The notes under the pieces were generated by a model. It saw only the letters and a program-made list of their open reading frames with translations, did no database searches and had not been told where the DNA came from. A stretch of DNA of 64,000 nucleotides from Porpolomopsis calyptriformis (Eukaryota; Basidiomycota; Agaricomycetes; Agaricales; Hygrophoraceae): contig OX621163.1 in the NCBI GenBank assembly GCA_951640195.1, positions 2,604,001 to 2,668,000 on the forward strand. Reading direction: 5' to 3'. The translations under genes were made by a program, and so were the position numbers. This document shows, in pieces, positions 35,604 through 47,350 of this stretch. Positions within the stretch are counted from its first letter, which is position 1. Each line of letters opens with the position of its first letter.

Positions 35604-35636
35604 TGACTTAGAGATATATTTTTTCTTTTTCCTTTA
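35604..35636 (+). repeat. First piece of the plus-strand chromovirus 5' LTR (base layer)
   Basis: TTAGAGATATATTTTTTC and the bases after it match the start of the family 2 LTR read on its sense strand. The match stops at a TA where pogo element P1 begins, and resumes at 46453. The LTR start itself is decayed. Confidence 0.75.
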
Positions 35637-35771
35637 CAGTCAAACCTGTACTTGTGCATACCCTTATATAAGCATAACCTGGCATTAAGCATGGCCTTCA
35701 TAGTCTACCCAATCGGTAGTCAGTAATTTACTAGGACATTAAGTATAACTCCTGAATAAGCATAATGCATA

Positions 35772-37378
35772 CAGTGGGCCAAAAAACTGTTTCAATGTTT
35801 TGCAAGTTTGACTTGACAGTATTATATCTCATGATATAAAATAGAGAGAATTATGAAGATATTATGGAGGATAGCCCCTCATCTTGGGTTTAAAACAAGC
35901 CCCTAAACATTACGATTGGTAAAGTTCTTCCAGAGATATTCCTTGTTGAATCTGGTTATATCATTGAAACAGTTGTTTTGCTGAGGGCTTGTACTAGTAT
36001 TTAGTACTTAGTATAGCCTCCCTTAGCCTTCAATACAGCTTCTACACATCTAGGCATACTCTCTATGAGTTTCTGACACACCTCCTCTCCTATTTTATCC
36101 CACTCTACTTGTACCCTCTCCCACAACTCCACAATTCCATTAGGGGGTACCTCATAGTCAGCCAACCTCCTTTTCAAGTGACTCCAGAGATGCTCAATAG
36201 GATTGAGATCAGGGGATTTGGCAGGCCACAAGAGGACTTCATATCCATGATCCTTCAACTATTTTTGAGCCTTCTTGCAGGTATGTTTAGAGTCATTGTC
36301 TTGTTAGAAGATAAAGTCTTCTAGGGTCTTGTCATAGAATTGGATAGTTTGTTGAAGCTCCTCCTCCAGAATCTTAACATAGAGGTCTCCATCTATTATT
36401 CCATCAATCTTGCAAGCATACCCAATCCCTTCCCAAGCCATGCAGCCTCACATCATGAGAGAACCACCTCCAAACTTCTTTGTCCCCTCTACTAGCCTAT
36501 CACTCAAACCCTCCCCTGGCTTTTTCCATACCCATTTCCTACCATCTGACCCCAAGCAATTGATTTTGGTTTCATCTGACCACACCACCTTCTTCCAGTC
36601 CTCTATAGTCCAATCTTGATACCTCAAAGCAAAGTCCATTCTCTCTTTCCTATACCTCTTAGTGAGTAAAGGTCTTTTCTTCTTCACCACAGTCTTCATC
36701 CCCACTTCTTTGAAGCCATTTCGAACAGTTTGAGAAGAGAGAGGTTGGTTGGTAATATTCCTAAGCATTTGGGTAACTTTCACAGCATTTTCAACCTTCC
36801 CAGAGCCAATAAGACAAATTGCATAGCAAATGTTAGAGGTACAAAGCTTTGAAGGATGTCCTCCAGAAGATTTGTGGAGATAAGGGCAATGTCTGGAACA
36901 TAGTCTGGAGATGGTAGCATTGGAAGCACCAGTTATATCTGAGATTTGGTGACCAGAATAACCAGAATCAACAAGGGAGAGGATGTGATTGTAGTCAGTA
37001 GTAGAAAGGCTTTTTATGATGATGGTGGTCAAGTTCAACTAGTTGTTTGGGTTTGTTTGTTACTGTTCAACACTCACATGATCCACAGGTCACTTTTGGA
37101 ACCAAACATATCATAACAGTCTTCACTTATAAGTTAAAATATCATCTTTTCTAGATTTTAGTACCTCAGCAAAACAACTGTTTCAATGATATCACCAGAT
37201 TCGAAATGGAATATCTCTAGAAATGCTAGACCGATTGTAACGTTTATAGGCTTGTTTTAAACCCAAGATGAAGGGCTATCTTCTATAATATTTTTATAAT
37301 TCTATCTATTTTATATCACAGGATATAATAATATCAAGTCAAACTTGCCAAACATTGAAACAGTTTTTTGGCCCACTG
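35772..37378 (-). mobile_element. Tc1-like transposon with about 213-bp inverted repeats
   Basis: Termini CAGTGGGCC...GGCCCACTG, each flanked by TA (35770-35771, 37379-37380). The inverted repeats are long, 35772-35984 and about 37165-37378, ending internally in TTTTGCTGAG, and differ at scattered positions. One transposase gene fills the interior on the minus strand. The element is 1,607 bp and structurally complete. Confidence 0.95.
36001..37038 (-). pseudogene. Tc1/mariner transposase (DD34E), three stop codons
   Basis: The minus-strand frame starts at 37038 and ends at the TAG near 36001. It has an N-terminal helix-turn-helix (YSGHQISDITGASNATISRL) and then the catalytic domain: VVWSDETKI (first D), QDNDSKHT (second D), WPAKSPDLNPIEHLW (E). 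Exactly 34 residues lie between the second D and the E, the Tc1 signature. Three single-base stops interrupt one otherwise continuous frame: TGA after SLMM, TAA after DFIF, TAG after KAQK, standing for the expected Trp or Gln codons. All three catalytic residues survive. Inactive as read, but only lightly damaged. Confidence 0.93.
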
Positions 37379-37453
37379 TAGCTATTGGAGGAGAAAATGG
37401 CAGAGTATGCTTAATGAGAGGTACTATACAGATCGTGTCACCACCCATCCACT

Positions 37454-39139
37454 ATGCTTAGGCCTGCACAAAATGCTAATGGGACTCTCAAGGATGCCAG
37501 CGAAATTGAGTGGGCCCACTGGCAATCACCAACTCCTCAATTGCAACTCCAGGAGACTGTTCTAAAGCTCCGAAAAGATGTAAAAATGGGTGTGAAAGCA
37601 TCACAACCAAAGCATCCCACCCATCCCATCACCTCAGCTGTCTCCACTGTTTGTAAAGCAAGAATCAATCTGACACTTCATGACAAGATCAGGATCCTGG
37701 ACTTCCTTGAATCGAAGGAAGGAGACGGACTCACACAAGGAGCCATTGTCTGACACTTTGAAAAAGAGTTTCTATCACTCACCCAGTCATCCATCTCACG
37801 GCTTGTCAAGGGTGCTCATGAAATCCGTCAGCGAGCATGAGACAGTACACAACTGACATACAAACAACCACGGATTGTAATGTTTCCAGAGGTGGAGACG
37901 TCACTGTCGCATTGGGTAACACAGGCCTAGGCGCGAGGTGTGAAGGTGACAGGTGACTTGATCAAGGCGAAGGCCTGACAATTTGCTGACCTGCATGGAA
38001 TTGAAACTGAAAAGTTCCTCTCCTTGACAAATGGCTGGCTTGATTCATTCAAAGCATGTCACCTGTTGAAGTCATACAAGTTTCATGGCGAAACTGCATC
38101 TGTCTTGCAAGAAAGTGTCAAAGCAGCACGAGCTCGTCTTCAGACCATAACTGCACCATATGTGAAGGCAGACATTTACAATATGGACAAATCTGGCCTT
38201 TTTTATCATATGCCTCTAGACCGTGGTTTGGCAATGGAGCAAATGTCTGGGGTAAAAGGGGATAAAACATGGATTACAGTTGCATTCACAGCAAATACAG
38301 ATGGGACCGACCATAGGAAGCCACTGTTCATTGGACATGCTAGGCATCCGCGATGCTTCAAGAAAAAAGAAGGAGCAGAGCTGGGTTTTGATTACTATTG
38401 GAACGAGAAGGCGTGGATGATGGGCATGATTTTCCAGAGGTTTGTAGCAATAGTTAGCTAGTCGATTCACATGCACTGATTCTTCAATGATACAGCTGGC
38501 TAGAAGAATTTGATTGTGATATGCAGCAATAGCAGTGCAAGATTCTTTTAACCATTGATAATGAACCATCGCATATCTACGACAAGATGAAAATCACTCA
38601 TATTCACATTGAATTCCTTGAACTGAACATGACACCACATAACCAGCCCATGGACGCTGGTATTATCCACTGCTTTAAAGCTTATTACCGAAGGCTGTAC
38701 ATTATGCATGCTCTTGATCGTGATGAGGATGGCGCAGACAATCTCTACTATATCGATCAACTCTAGGGCATGAAGCTTGCTCTTGCTGCCTGGTCCCATG
38801 TCTCAGCGCAAATGGTAGCAAACTGTTGGAGGCATTCCAGAATCCTTGGGGGTACAGACTCGGGCCAAGTAGGACCAACTCAAGTGGACCCACCCGCTAG
38901 TGTTCAGAGTGCTGTCGCTGATATGCAAGCTGTGTTAGTAGAGCTTGCCATCCATGCAGTTGCCAAGTGCAACATACTGAGTGTGGAGGACCTTGTCGAT
39001 AACGAGGAAGAGAAGATCATGGAAAAGGATTGGACTGATGAGGACATTGTCGAGCAGGTTCGTTTGGACAGGATTGAAGATGGTGGTGGGGTCATTGAAG
39101 ATGTGGAGGAGATTATCGAGAAACTGGTGATGTCATTGT
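37454..39139 (+). pseudogene. Pogo transposase of P1, N-terminal and central part
   Basis: From ATG 37454 the plus strand encodes an N-terminal helix-turn-helix (LTLHDKIRILDFLES), a CENP-B-type DNA-binding region (FLSLTNGWLDSFKACHLLK, about 38014-38070), and the DDE domain: IYNMDKSGLFYHMP (about 38177-38215), LLTIDNEPSHI (about 38537-38570), PMDAGIIHCFKAYYRR (about 38648-38695). An intron lies at 38440-38495 (56 bp). Stops near 37751, 37840, 37930, 37977, 38529 and 38764 interrupt it. The frame is cut at 39139 by a chromovirus whose 5-bp target ATTGT is duplicated, and resumes at 46106. Confidence 0.88.
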
Positions 39140-39498
39140 TGTTAGACGGCAGTCTAGGGTTGATCGCAAGGTTTTACTTCAGGCTCTGGGTGTAGGGTTT
39201 TAAAGGGTTGGAAGACTACTGATTGGGGTGTTAATGAAAGAAACAGACTTATCCTAAGTCTATCTACTGCTAGCTTTATATACTAGCTAAGTATGAGTCA
39301 TACTGACTACGTGTGAGTCGTAACGACTATGGATGAGTCATGTAGATAAGGAGAGTGATGGTAGACTAAATATAGATATGGCTTGGTCACCTTCTATTAC
39401 TAAGCAGAGCTTGGGTGGCTAAGCGGCTATTGATGTAAACTGTCTGATGTAAATAGGAACAGACGAGCAAAGGAAAAAGAAAAAATATATCTCTGACA
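39140..39498 (-). repeat. 3' LTR of element 2
   Basis: 359 bp, TGTTAG...TGACA. Sense strand (minus) shows TATATAAAG and, about 32 bases from its start, AAGTCTGTTTCT, the probable start of the transcript and self-primer. Confidence 0.95.
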
Positions 39499-39777
39499 TT
39501 CACCTCCACAAAAAGGAAATTCGTCCTGAATTTTGAGGAGACCCTTCGAAGCGAAGGAAGGGTGTCAAGGGGAGGTGTAAAGGGATGGTAGAGGTGGGTA
39601 GAGGGGTGATGAGATGGGTGAGCGATGAAGAGGAGGGATGAGTGGATAGTTGTCAGATTAAAGACTATCCACTAGGTATACTTTTCCTCAACTCTCCAGT
39701 AGATATCACCTTCTCTAACCACACATCCAGAAGGGAGGCGTAAGGAATACTGTTCGTTCGGAAACAGCATCCGGTCC

Positions 39778-40470
39778 CTAGGTTGCGCCATCATAAACTG
39801 GGGGTTGAAGCAGGTGTCTATCTGGGTCAAACCAGTGGTAACGGCCATCCAACTCCTGGGCACGTCGCAACCAAGTTTCAGCTAGCTCCCTACGCATCAC
39901 AGCATTCTCCTCCAGGTCAAGGATCCTTTCGTACTTGGCATCCATCATCGAGCGGTACCTGTTTCGGGCAGCATAGAGTCGGTCGGCGACGCGATGGATG
40001 CGGTGCGAGATGGGGTCTTCGGGGATAGTGGGGGTGGTGACGTCGGATTCGTCCTGGTCTGGTATAACCATCAAAAGTTGGCGCCCAACTTGGTACGCCT
40101 CCAGCCAATCTTCAAGTTGATTCTTCTTGTCGTCAAAGTCGCTGTCCTTGTCGAACGTGTACCAGTGACGGTTGTAGTTAAGTTCGCACCAACGTGCTCC
40201 AGAAATAAATGGGATGTAGGTCTCAGGGTACCCAGATAGGTGCTCGACCTTGGCAAAGGGGAGCCCTCGGTAGTTACGATTTCATCCCGGCTTGTCAATA
40301 GTATCGGTGTGTCGCTTTGGCTTCTTGAACTGTTGGGTAACCAAGATGCTGTCAGATGAGGAAGAGGAGGAAGAAGAATCAGGGGGAAGGTTGGAGGTAG
40401 AAGCAGTGGGGTTCCCTCAGGGTGGACGCCTCCCAGTCGACTTGTGGGCGTAACAAACTTCATGGGGCAT
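39778..40470 (-). pseudogene. Accessory ORF after pol in element 2
   Basis: One minus-strand frame runs from ATG 40470 (MPHEVCYAHK) to TAG at 39778. It is interrupted by two TGA codons, one after GRRPP and one near 40284, both where Arg is plausible. It has a Ser-rich stretch, an aromatic WCELNYNRHWYTFDKDSD block and a charged helix (RYRSMMDAKYERILDLEEN). No domain is recognised. It lies between the chromodomain and the 3' LTR, the same place as the ORF at 1500-2290. An accessory factor is possible; function unknown. Confidence 0.5.
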
Positions 40471-40650
40471 TTTGTGCTTCTTTTGATGATTGTCGGAAAG
40501 GGGAAGTCCTTATAATTGTCGGAGATTGAAAAGGAGAAAAGGAGATTCAATGATTGTGATGTCGGTAGTATTCGTAAAAGAGAGTTAAATCGCTGCTTGA
40601 ATAGACTTTTCATAATTCATTAAGACATCTTTTGCGTGCTTGAGGTTCCA

Positions 40651-43600
40651 TCATGGTTCCCAGGTGGCTGCCTCTTTCGGGTAGCCTTTCCACTTGATTA
40701 GATATTGTCGGTTTCGTTTTCCTGGGGTGTGATTTAAGATACGTTCCACTTCATACTCGGGCTCTCCTTCAATCACATCTGGAGGTGGTCGGAGATTGTC
40801 ATCTTCTCCGATCGGGGGGTGGAGATCGAGATTCTCTTCTAGAGCCTTGAGTAGCGAAACGTGAAACACGGGATGAATCCTCCATGACAGCGGTAGCTTT
40901 AGTCGGTAAGCCACAGGTGATACTTGTTTTAGAATTATAAAAGGTCCGAGCCGGCGGACATCTAGTTTCTTTGCGGGCCGGCCAGTTTTCAAATTCTTGG
41001 CATCAAGCCAGACCCTTTGTCCTTCATAAAACGTGGGTTCCTTTTGACGTTTTCGATCGGCATAGAGCTTCATTGAGTTAGCGGTCTTTTGAAGAGACTC
41101 TTCAGCGTTCTCTCTAGCTCTAGTAAGCTGCACGTAAAACTTGTTGGCATCGGGATTTGAGGTTTGGGTTGGAACTGATAAGGGGGTGTGAGGGTGTCGG
41201 CCATATTCAAGCCAGAAGGGGGATTGGTGAGTGGAGGAATGTTCTCGGTTGTTATAAGCGAACTCCGCCGGAGCTAACCAATCTTTCCAATCGTCTTGCA
41301 TGAAGTTAGTGTAGAGCTGTACGTACTGCTCTAACTCTTGATTGGTTCGTTCGGTTTGTCCATCTGTTTGGGGGTGATAGGCGGTAGAAAGCCCAGAAGT
41401 GGTTCCTAGGAGTTCATTCAATGACGTAGTGAACTTCAATGAGAATTGGGTTCCTCGATCGGTAATGATCTTCTCTGGCCATCCATGGTGCTTCCAGACA
41501 TGTTCTTGAAATAGCGCAGCAGTTCCTTTAGCAGACAGGTGTCCAGTTGTTGGGATGAAGTGAGCCCGTTTGGTGAATCTGTCCACCACAACTAGAATAG
41601 CATCAAATCCTTTTGAGTTAGGGAGTTCCACGATAAGATCAGCAGTGATCTGTTGCCACGGTTTAGTAGGAGGGGGTAACGGTTGGAGAAGTCCAGTGGG
41701 TTTCTGTGGATAAACCTTGGTCTGTTGACAAGCAAGGCAGGACTTCACGTAATTGGTGATATCTTGTGGGGCACCTTCCCATGTGTAATTACGGAGGAGC
41801 AATTCCTTCGTCTTCTCAATACCGGGATGGCCACTAGTGGGTGTGTCGTGGGTCAATCGAATAATTTCTGTGCGCAAAGATACGTCCTTTGGCACAACTA
41901 TACGATCTCCAGCATCGCACACAATGCCATCTATGTGGGTGTATCCGGAAGAGGGATCTTCAATTTTGGCCATGATCTCAAGGGGTAGGGGGGAATGAAA
42001 GCAAAGCTTGGATAAAAAGTTGGGGGACGATAAACTGATAATTGCATTGATGAAAAGCGCATTGACAAAAAGTTCTTTTGGCAGAAGGACCTTGTCCTCC
42101 ACCTCCTCATAAGACTCCGGGTAATGATCTGGATGCTTGGAGAGTCTATCAGCCTTATTCTTGATTCTAGGCTGGTAGCTGATTCTGAACCAAAAGCGAG
42201 CTAAAAATTCAGACCATCTAGCCTGGCGCCTGGAGAGTTGATAACTGGTCATGAAATATTGGAGGGACTGGTTATCAGTCTTGATCATAATAGGCTGTCG
42301 TGTCCCTTGTAGAAGGTATCTCCATTCATTCAAGGCAGATATGATGGCCAAAAGCTCTTGGTCATGGGTGGGGTAATTTCGTTCAGCTGGGAGGAGGGTC
42401 TTGGAGTAGAAGCCAATGGGATGCCAATCTTCTTCATCATTCTCTTTCTGGGTCAAGACTGCACCCAGTGCAACACCAGAAGCATCCGTCTCCAGAAGGT
42501 AAGGAAGGTCTGGCTTCGGGGTCCTCAAAACAGGAGCAGAGGTAAGCGCATTCTTGAGGGTATCAAAAGCACATTGTTGCTTAGGGGTCCAAATCCATTC
42601 TTGATCCTTTTGTAGGAGCTCATTAAGAGGACAAGCAATCAGGGAGTAATCCTTGATAAACCTCTGCCAAAAGTTGGCAGTGCCAAGGAAGGATTGGAGA
42701 TCTCATTTCTTCTGGGGGATAGGCCAGGATCTGATCGCCTCAACCTTCTTGGGGTTAATAGCAATGTGGCCTTTTGAGATCATCATCCCCAGATAAATCA
42801 CTTCCTTTTTCTTGAACTGGCACTTGACGGGTTTGCAGGACAGTTGATTCTTCTCCATGATCTCTAGAGTTCATTCCATCCAATAGGTGAGTTCAGTGAG
42901 GTCCTTTCCCATGATCAGGATATCGTCAATATAGATATGGACCTGCTTGGAATCGATAACCTCTTTGAAGAGAACGTCGATCATTCGTTGGAAGGAGGCA
43001 GGCGAGTTTCGCATTCCAAAGAACATAACAGTGGGCTCGAACAGCCCTCGTCGGGTGTTGAAGGCTCCTTTCCATTCGTCCCCTTCTTTGATACGAATAT
43101 TGTTAAAGCCCCATCAGATATCCATGACTGTGAACAGTTCCGCTTCTGATAACTTGGTCTGTTGAATAATCTCAGAGATGAGAGGTAAGGGATAGGCGTC
43201 TGGGATTGTGTGAGCATTCAGATAGTGATAGTCTTGGATTGGACGTAGTCCAGCATCTTGTCCTTGAGCATTAACTTCTTCACCTTTGGCAGCAAAGAAG
43301 AAGGAGGCAGCTTGTTTGGAGTTTGATCGTCGTATTCGTCCACTTGCAAGTTGTTCCTCCAGGAATTCATTCAACTTTCCCTGTTCGTACTCAGTGAGTT
43401 TGTACACCTTTCCGATCTTGGGTCTAAAGGTAGGTTCGAGATCGATCGCATGGTCAAATTCTGGTCGTCGTGGGGGAAGTTCATCAAAGGTGGTCTTCAT
43501 AAACACCTTCCAGTGCCTCCAGTATTTCTTCGGCACATACTTCTTCATATCTTCCTCCACGGTAGTGGGTCTTGCATGGTCTCCCAGTGAGACCAATCTG

Positions 43601-44163
43601 ATAATCTTGGCGTAGGAGTTGCCATTCAACGTAGAGCCTACTTGTGACACTATCACTCCAGCCTGAGAAGTCTTGGTTGGGGCCACAGTCTGACGTGAAG
43701 TCAGTGTTCCAGCCTTCCAGTCAACCAGGGGATCGTTACGTTTGAGCCACGGGTAGCCGAGGATAACCTGTATCATATCTCCTAAATTTGTCACTTCCAA
43801 ATGGGTTCGTTCCCTAGGAAAATCTGGCGTCTCCATCCACAGGTCTACAGCATATTCGATGGGACCTCCTCGGTTGTCTGTCCCATCTGCATTCCGCACA
43901 GGGATTGGTTCTTCCAATCGATAAAAAGGGATATCACGCTCCTGCATGAAGTTCCAGTTTATAAAGCATCCAGAGGCGCCAGAGTCTATTAATGCACTGG
44001 CGGCAATTCGTCTACCAGTGTCTGTGGTTTCCAACCAAAGGGGGATGGTTAAAGCTTCTTTGCTCGAATCAAGTGCACCAAGAATTTGGGAAATAGATTG
44101 CATAGGGGTAGTGGTACACATAGAAAAGGAGTCCGCAATACACGAGCTATTGTCCGGACTGTT
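40651..44163 (-). pseudogene. Pol of element 2: protease, RT, RNase H, integrase, chromodomain
   Basis: The minus-strand pol frame opens at a -1 shift at 44163. Protease has ALIDSGASGCFIN (about 43970-44005). RT has DYHYLNAHTIPDAYPLPL and an intact YIDDILIMG box (about 42915-42940). RNase H has LLETDASGVALGAVL and the DNQSLQYF block. Integrase shows the H2C2 finger ending CLACQQTK, then HHGWPEKIITDRGTQFS and STAYHPQTDGQTERTNQ. The chromodomain YEVERILNH...QYLIKWKGYPKEAATWEP ends near 40651; the extreme C-terminus past there is unclear. Only three stops occur, after VMDI, WME and PQKK, all TGA before residues where related copies have Arg. A 625-codon open stretch (40651-42528) remains. Confidence 0.93.
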
Positions 44164-44169
44164 AAAAAA
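44163..44169 (-). promoter_or_regulatory. Candidate -1 ribosomal frameshift site T TTT TTA (element 2 gag/pol)
   Basis: Gag codons here read CAG GGT TTT TTA ACA. The heptamer T TTT TTA is in the X-XXY-YYZ register of -1 slippery sites. Slipping back one base gives AAC AGT CCG, which is exactly the pol frame leading to protease. Gag would otherwise end about 100 bases later. The sequence and frames are seen directly; function is inferred from known retroviral sites of the same sequence. Confidence 0.65.
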
Positions 44170-45614
44170 CCCTGTTTCTCCAAAGCTCTCTTCAGCTCTT
44201 CTTTCCTCTTAGGCTCCCAGTTGACGATACCACATTTCTCGAAGTCTTGATGAGAATCTTCATTGGAGTTAACCTCCTCAATTGAGGCTGAGGTCTCTAG
44301 AACTCGAACATTTCTCCCTCGACTAGGTTTCTTTCCTCCACGACCTCTAGCTGCTGGGGTGAAGGAGTGGCTTCCAGAACCAGAAGTACTCGTCCTAGGA
44401 GCATTGGGACAAGAACTGGCAAAGTGCCCAAATCGTCCACAGTTGAAACATGCTCCTTTGGGAATTCCTCCTAGTGAAGCAGGCTTTTCTTCTTGTTTGA
44501 TTCTGGGGGCAGCAGGGTTGGAATAGGTGGAGGGACCAGCAGGTGGTCCTTGTCAGTAGGGGGTGTTGGTGATGCGAGTGTTGCGAGTCTGGGGCTTAGA
44601 AGATGTTCTAGCCAAAAATTCTCAATGTCGTCTGTCAAGTTCAGCAGCACGAGACTGCCATTCAAAGAGGGTGGTGGGTTGACGATCTGAAAGGTAGATC
44701 TGTCGCAAAAGGGAGGGGTTGAGTCCGTCTTTATATAAAGTTGTCGAAGCTTCTTGTCCGTATCCAGTATCATGGGCCCATCGATTGAAATTAATGTTAT
44801 ACTCCTCTGCACTCTTGTTGAACTGCTTGACATCCTTGATTTTCAGTTGAGCAGTTGACTTGGGGTCCAAGTCTCCAAAGTCTTGGGTAAGGGCTTGTTC
44901 AAAGACAGCCCAATCGGCACCAACCCAGTTCAACGTTGTGTAAGCGTCTACTTGACGCTCAGCCCATGGTTCTGCATTTCCTCCGATCATAAACAACAAG
45001 GCATAGATAATCTTGTTAGCCTCTGAGATTCCTGGTTGTCCCAAATGGTTCAACTTCACTTGACGCAGGAAGTTGCGGAGCTTGGTGGGATCACCAGAGA
45101 ATTCGTCAGGAGGGTTCATCTTGATCTTGGCGGGGGCAGGGGCAGGGACAGGGACAGGTTGGGGGAATACTGGGGGTGCTTGGAAGGGTTGGGGAAATGG
45201 CCCAAGAGGGGCAGGGACAGGTTGGGGGCCTATGAGGTTGGCCATCAATACTTGAAGTTGTTGTTTGATTCTATGACTCGCTTGCGCTTGGTCTTGTTGG
45301 ACCTGCAGCAATTGTTGATAATCCTGCTTCATGATCTCAAAGGCTACGCGTGGATCTTCATCTTCATCCTCATCATTGTCCTCAGCTCGACCTTTCCCTT
45401 TTGGGTGAGAGGGACCCGCTTGTTCTTCTTGTTCTTCTTCTTCTTCTTCTTGGGTAGGGTCAACCGTCTCGTCAGGGATGGGAGCTGGGGCAGGAGGGAG
45501 AGAGCCTTCCTGGGAGAGAGGGATAGCAGGGTGAGGGATAGTGGATGATGAATGAGTCAAAACCATTGGTGGAACAGTGGCAGTTGGATATTGGGGGGCT
45601 TGACGGGAATACAA
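44163..45614 (-). pseudogene. Gag of element 2
   Basis: The frame starts at 45614 (MYSRQAPQYPTATVPP), passes a Pro- and Glu-rich region and a coiled-coil segment, then the capsid block PDEFSGDPTKLRNFLRQVK (near 45060-45120) and AQLKIKDVKQFNKSAEEYN. A CCHC zinc knuckle CFNCGRFGHFASSC is at about 44405-44450. Two stops, after AELDRRH (44622) and TPY, are TGA where Arg fits. Gag forms the particle and binds RNA; pol follows by a -1 shift. A plus-strand relative lies at 60710-62070. Confidence 0.88.
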
Positions 45615-45734
45615 GGGGAGAGAGCAAGCCTAATCGATGTTAATGTCTGGGTGGTGAAATTGATCTTGTGGGTGAAGACCTTCAGCACTGGCCAGACAGA
45701 GTAGGGGTTGTATAGCGTGGAGTGAGCAAGAAGG

Positions 45735-45746
45735 AAGTCTGTTTCT
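45735..45746 (-). other. Self-complementary primer binding site of element 2
   Basis: Immediately inside the 5' LTR, 45735-45746 is AAGTCTGTTTCT (plus strand). The LTR holds the exact inverted complement AGAAACAGACTT at 45846-45857. On the sense strand that LTR segment sits about 32 bases after the TATA box, where transcription should begin. The 5' end of the RNA can therefore fold onto the primer site, as in Tf1-type elements. Confidence 0.8.
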
Positions 45747-46105
45747 TGTTAGACGGCAGTCTAGGGTTGATCGCAAGGTTTTACTTCAGGCTCTGGGTGT
45801 AGGGTTTTAAAGGGTTGGAAGACTACTGATTGGGGTGTTAACGAAAGAAACAGACTTATCCTAAGTCTATCTACTGCTAGCTTTATATAATAGCTATGTA
45901 TGAGTTATACTAACTACATGTGAGTTGTAACAACTATAGATGAGTCATGTAGATAAGGAGAGTGATGGTAGACTAAATATAGATATAGCTTGGTTACCTT
46001 CTATTACTAAGTGGAGCTTGGGTGGCTAAGCGGCTATTGATGTAAACTGTCTGATGTAAATAGGAACAGACAAGCAAAGGAAAAAGAAAAAATATATCTC
46101 TGACA
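45747..46105 (-). repeat. 5' LTR of element 2
   Basis: 359 bp, TGTTAG...TGACA, same length as its partner at 39140. The TATA box on the minus strand lies near 45882-45889. Confidence 0.95.
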
Positions 46106-46283
46106 ATTGTCTGATGCTTGCCATGCCCTCTTGGAGCTGAGTTGTTTGGCTGAGAAGTGTGAAGGGAAGGAATTTGAGCAAGCTCACATCCATTTTCAGA
46201 CACTCCGAAAGCTTTTTCGTCATAAAATTGATGCTGCAAAGCAACAATCTGACTTGTATTTATTCTTCAAAAGAGATACCTAA
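46106..46283 (+). pseudogene. Pogo transposase of P1, C-terminal part
   Basis: Using one copy of the ATTGT target, the frame left at 39139 continues as SDACHALLELSCLAEKC, then AHIHFQTLRKLFRHKID and ends YLFFKRDT with TAA at 46281-46283. This shows that the element 2 insertion split a coding exon. The last 170 bp of P1 to 46452 are non-coding. Confidence 0.85.
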
Positions 46284-46452
46284 GGCTTTGAAATATCTAG
46301 TTCACTTCGCAGTTATGTTATAATTTTTGTTTGATTTTATATATAATTTTTATTTTTCATTTTATTCAGGAGACCCAAGGTTATGCATGACCCAAGGTTA
46401 AGCATGGCATGAGGAGGCCACTGATGGCTATGCTTAACCACGGGTTTGACTG

Positions 46453-46744
46453 TACTTGTCTATTCCTATTTATATCAGATAGTTTACATTGATAACCACT
46501 TAGCTGCCCAAGCTCCACTTAGTAATAGAAGGTAACCAAGCTATATCTATATTTAGTCTACCATCACTCTCCTTATCTACATGACTCATCTATAGTTGTT
46601 ACAACTCACATGTAGTTAGTATAACTCATACATAGCTATTATATAAAGCTAGCAGTAGATAGACTTAGGATAAGTCTGTTTCTTTCATTGACACCCCCAA
46701 TCAGTAGTCTGCCAACTCTTTAAAACCCTAGACTGCTGTCTAAC
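46453..46744 (+). repeat. Second piece of the plus-strand chromovirus 5' LTR (base layer)
   Basis: The family 2 LTR, read on its sense strand, resumes directly after P1's right end and finishes ...GACTGCTGTCTAACA at 46744. With 35604-35636 it forms one LTR of about 325 bp. Confidence 0.9.
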
Positions 46745-46853
46745 AAGAAACAGACTTCCTTTTTGCTCACTCCACACTATACAACCCCTACTCTGTCTAG
46801 CTAGTGCTAAAGGTCTCCACCCACAAGATCACTTTCACCCCCTAGACATTAAC
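46745..46853 (+). other. Leader and primer site of the base-layer chromovirus
   Basis: AGAAACAGACTTCC directly follows the LTR, the same self-complementary primer site as in element 2. About 100 bp of leader follow, matching element 2's leader until CATTAAC (46847-46853). There the Plavaka-like element begins; the leader resumes with a second CATTAAC at 60710. Confidence 0.85.
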
Positions 46854-46914
46854 CCCAGTGAAAATTGCATCGGTTGAGACTAACCATGATAGACCATGAG
46901 CGATAGTATAGGAG

Positions 46915-47350
46915 TGTTAGACGGCAGTCTAGGGTTGATCACAAAGTTTTACTTCAGGCTCTGGGTGTAGGGTTTTTAAAGGGTTGGCAGACTACTGATT
47001 GGGGGTGTTAATAAAAGAAACAGACTTATCCTAAGTCTATCTACTGCTAGCTTTATATACTAGCTATGTATGAGTCATACTGACTATGTGTGAGTCATAG
47101 CGACTACATATGAGTCCTAGCTATAGATGAGTTATGATGACTACATATGAGTCTGAATACAAATGAGTTATAGTGACTATAGATGAGGCACATGGAATGT
47201 GAAGGAAAATGATGGTGGGCTAAATATAGATATGGCTTAGTCACCTTCTATTACTAAGTGGAGCTTGGGTGGCTAAGCAGTTATTGATGTAAACTGTTTG
47301 ATGTAAATAGGAATAGACGAGTAAAAGAAAAGGAAAATATATCCCTAATA
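46915..47350 (-). repeat. Solo LTR of chromovirus family 2
   Basis: TGTTAGACGGC start, decayed end CTAATA. AGGAG flanks both sides (46910-46914, 47351-47355), so a full element inserted here and left one LTR by recombination. At 436 bp it is 77 bp longer than the LTRs of element 2; the extra length is tandem copies of a 'atgagtcatagtgactac' motif. Confidence 0.93.

Larger units (their letters stand above)
39140..46105 (-). mobile_element. Complete chromovirus, element 2 (family 2), 5-bp target duplication
   Basis: Two 359 bp LTRs (39140-39498, 45747-46105; TGTTAG...TGACA) flank 6.25 kb. ATTGT occurs on both sides (39135-39139, 46106-46110). Minus-strand order: 5' LTR, self-complementary primer site, gag with CCHC finger, -1 frameshift overlap, protease, RT, RNase H, integrase, chromodomain, accessory ORF, 3' LTR. 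The LTRs differ at about 14 of 359 sites, nearly all transitions. It disrupts the transposase of P1. Five in-frame stops in gag-pol are all TGA, so it is dead but recent. Confidence 0.97.
35637..46452 (+). mobile_element. Pogo-like DNA transposon P1, carrying two later insertions
   Basis: The inverted ends are CAGTCAAACC(T) at 35637 and, reading back from 46452, CAGTCAAACCCG. TA flanks both sides (35635-35636, 46453-46454). A Tc1 element (35772-37378) and a full chromovirus (39140-46105) lie inside it. Removing them leaves a roughly 2.2 kb pogo element with one transposase gene. P1 itself sits in the LTR of an older chromovirus, which continues in register on both sides. Confidence 0.9.

Noticed and set aside
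45036..45548. 170-codon plus-strand frame
   Set aside because: Antisense of element 2 gag; the low-complexity text mirrors the Pro/Gln/Glu stretches of gag.
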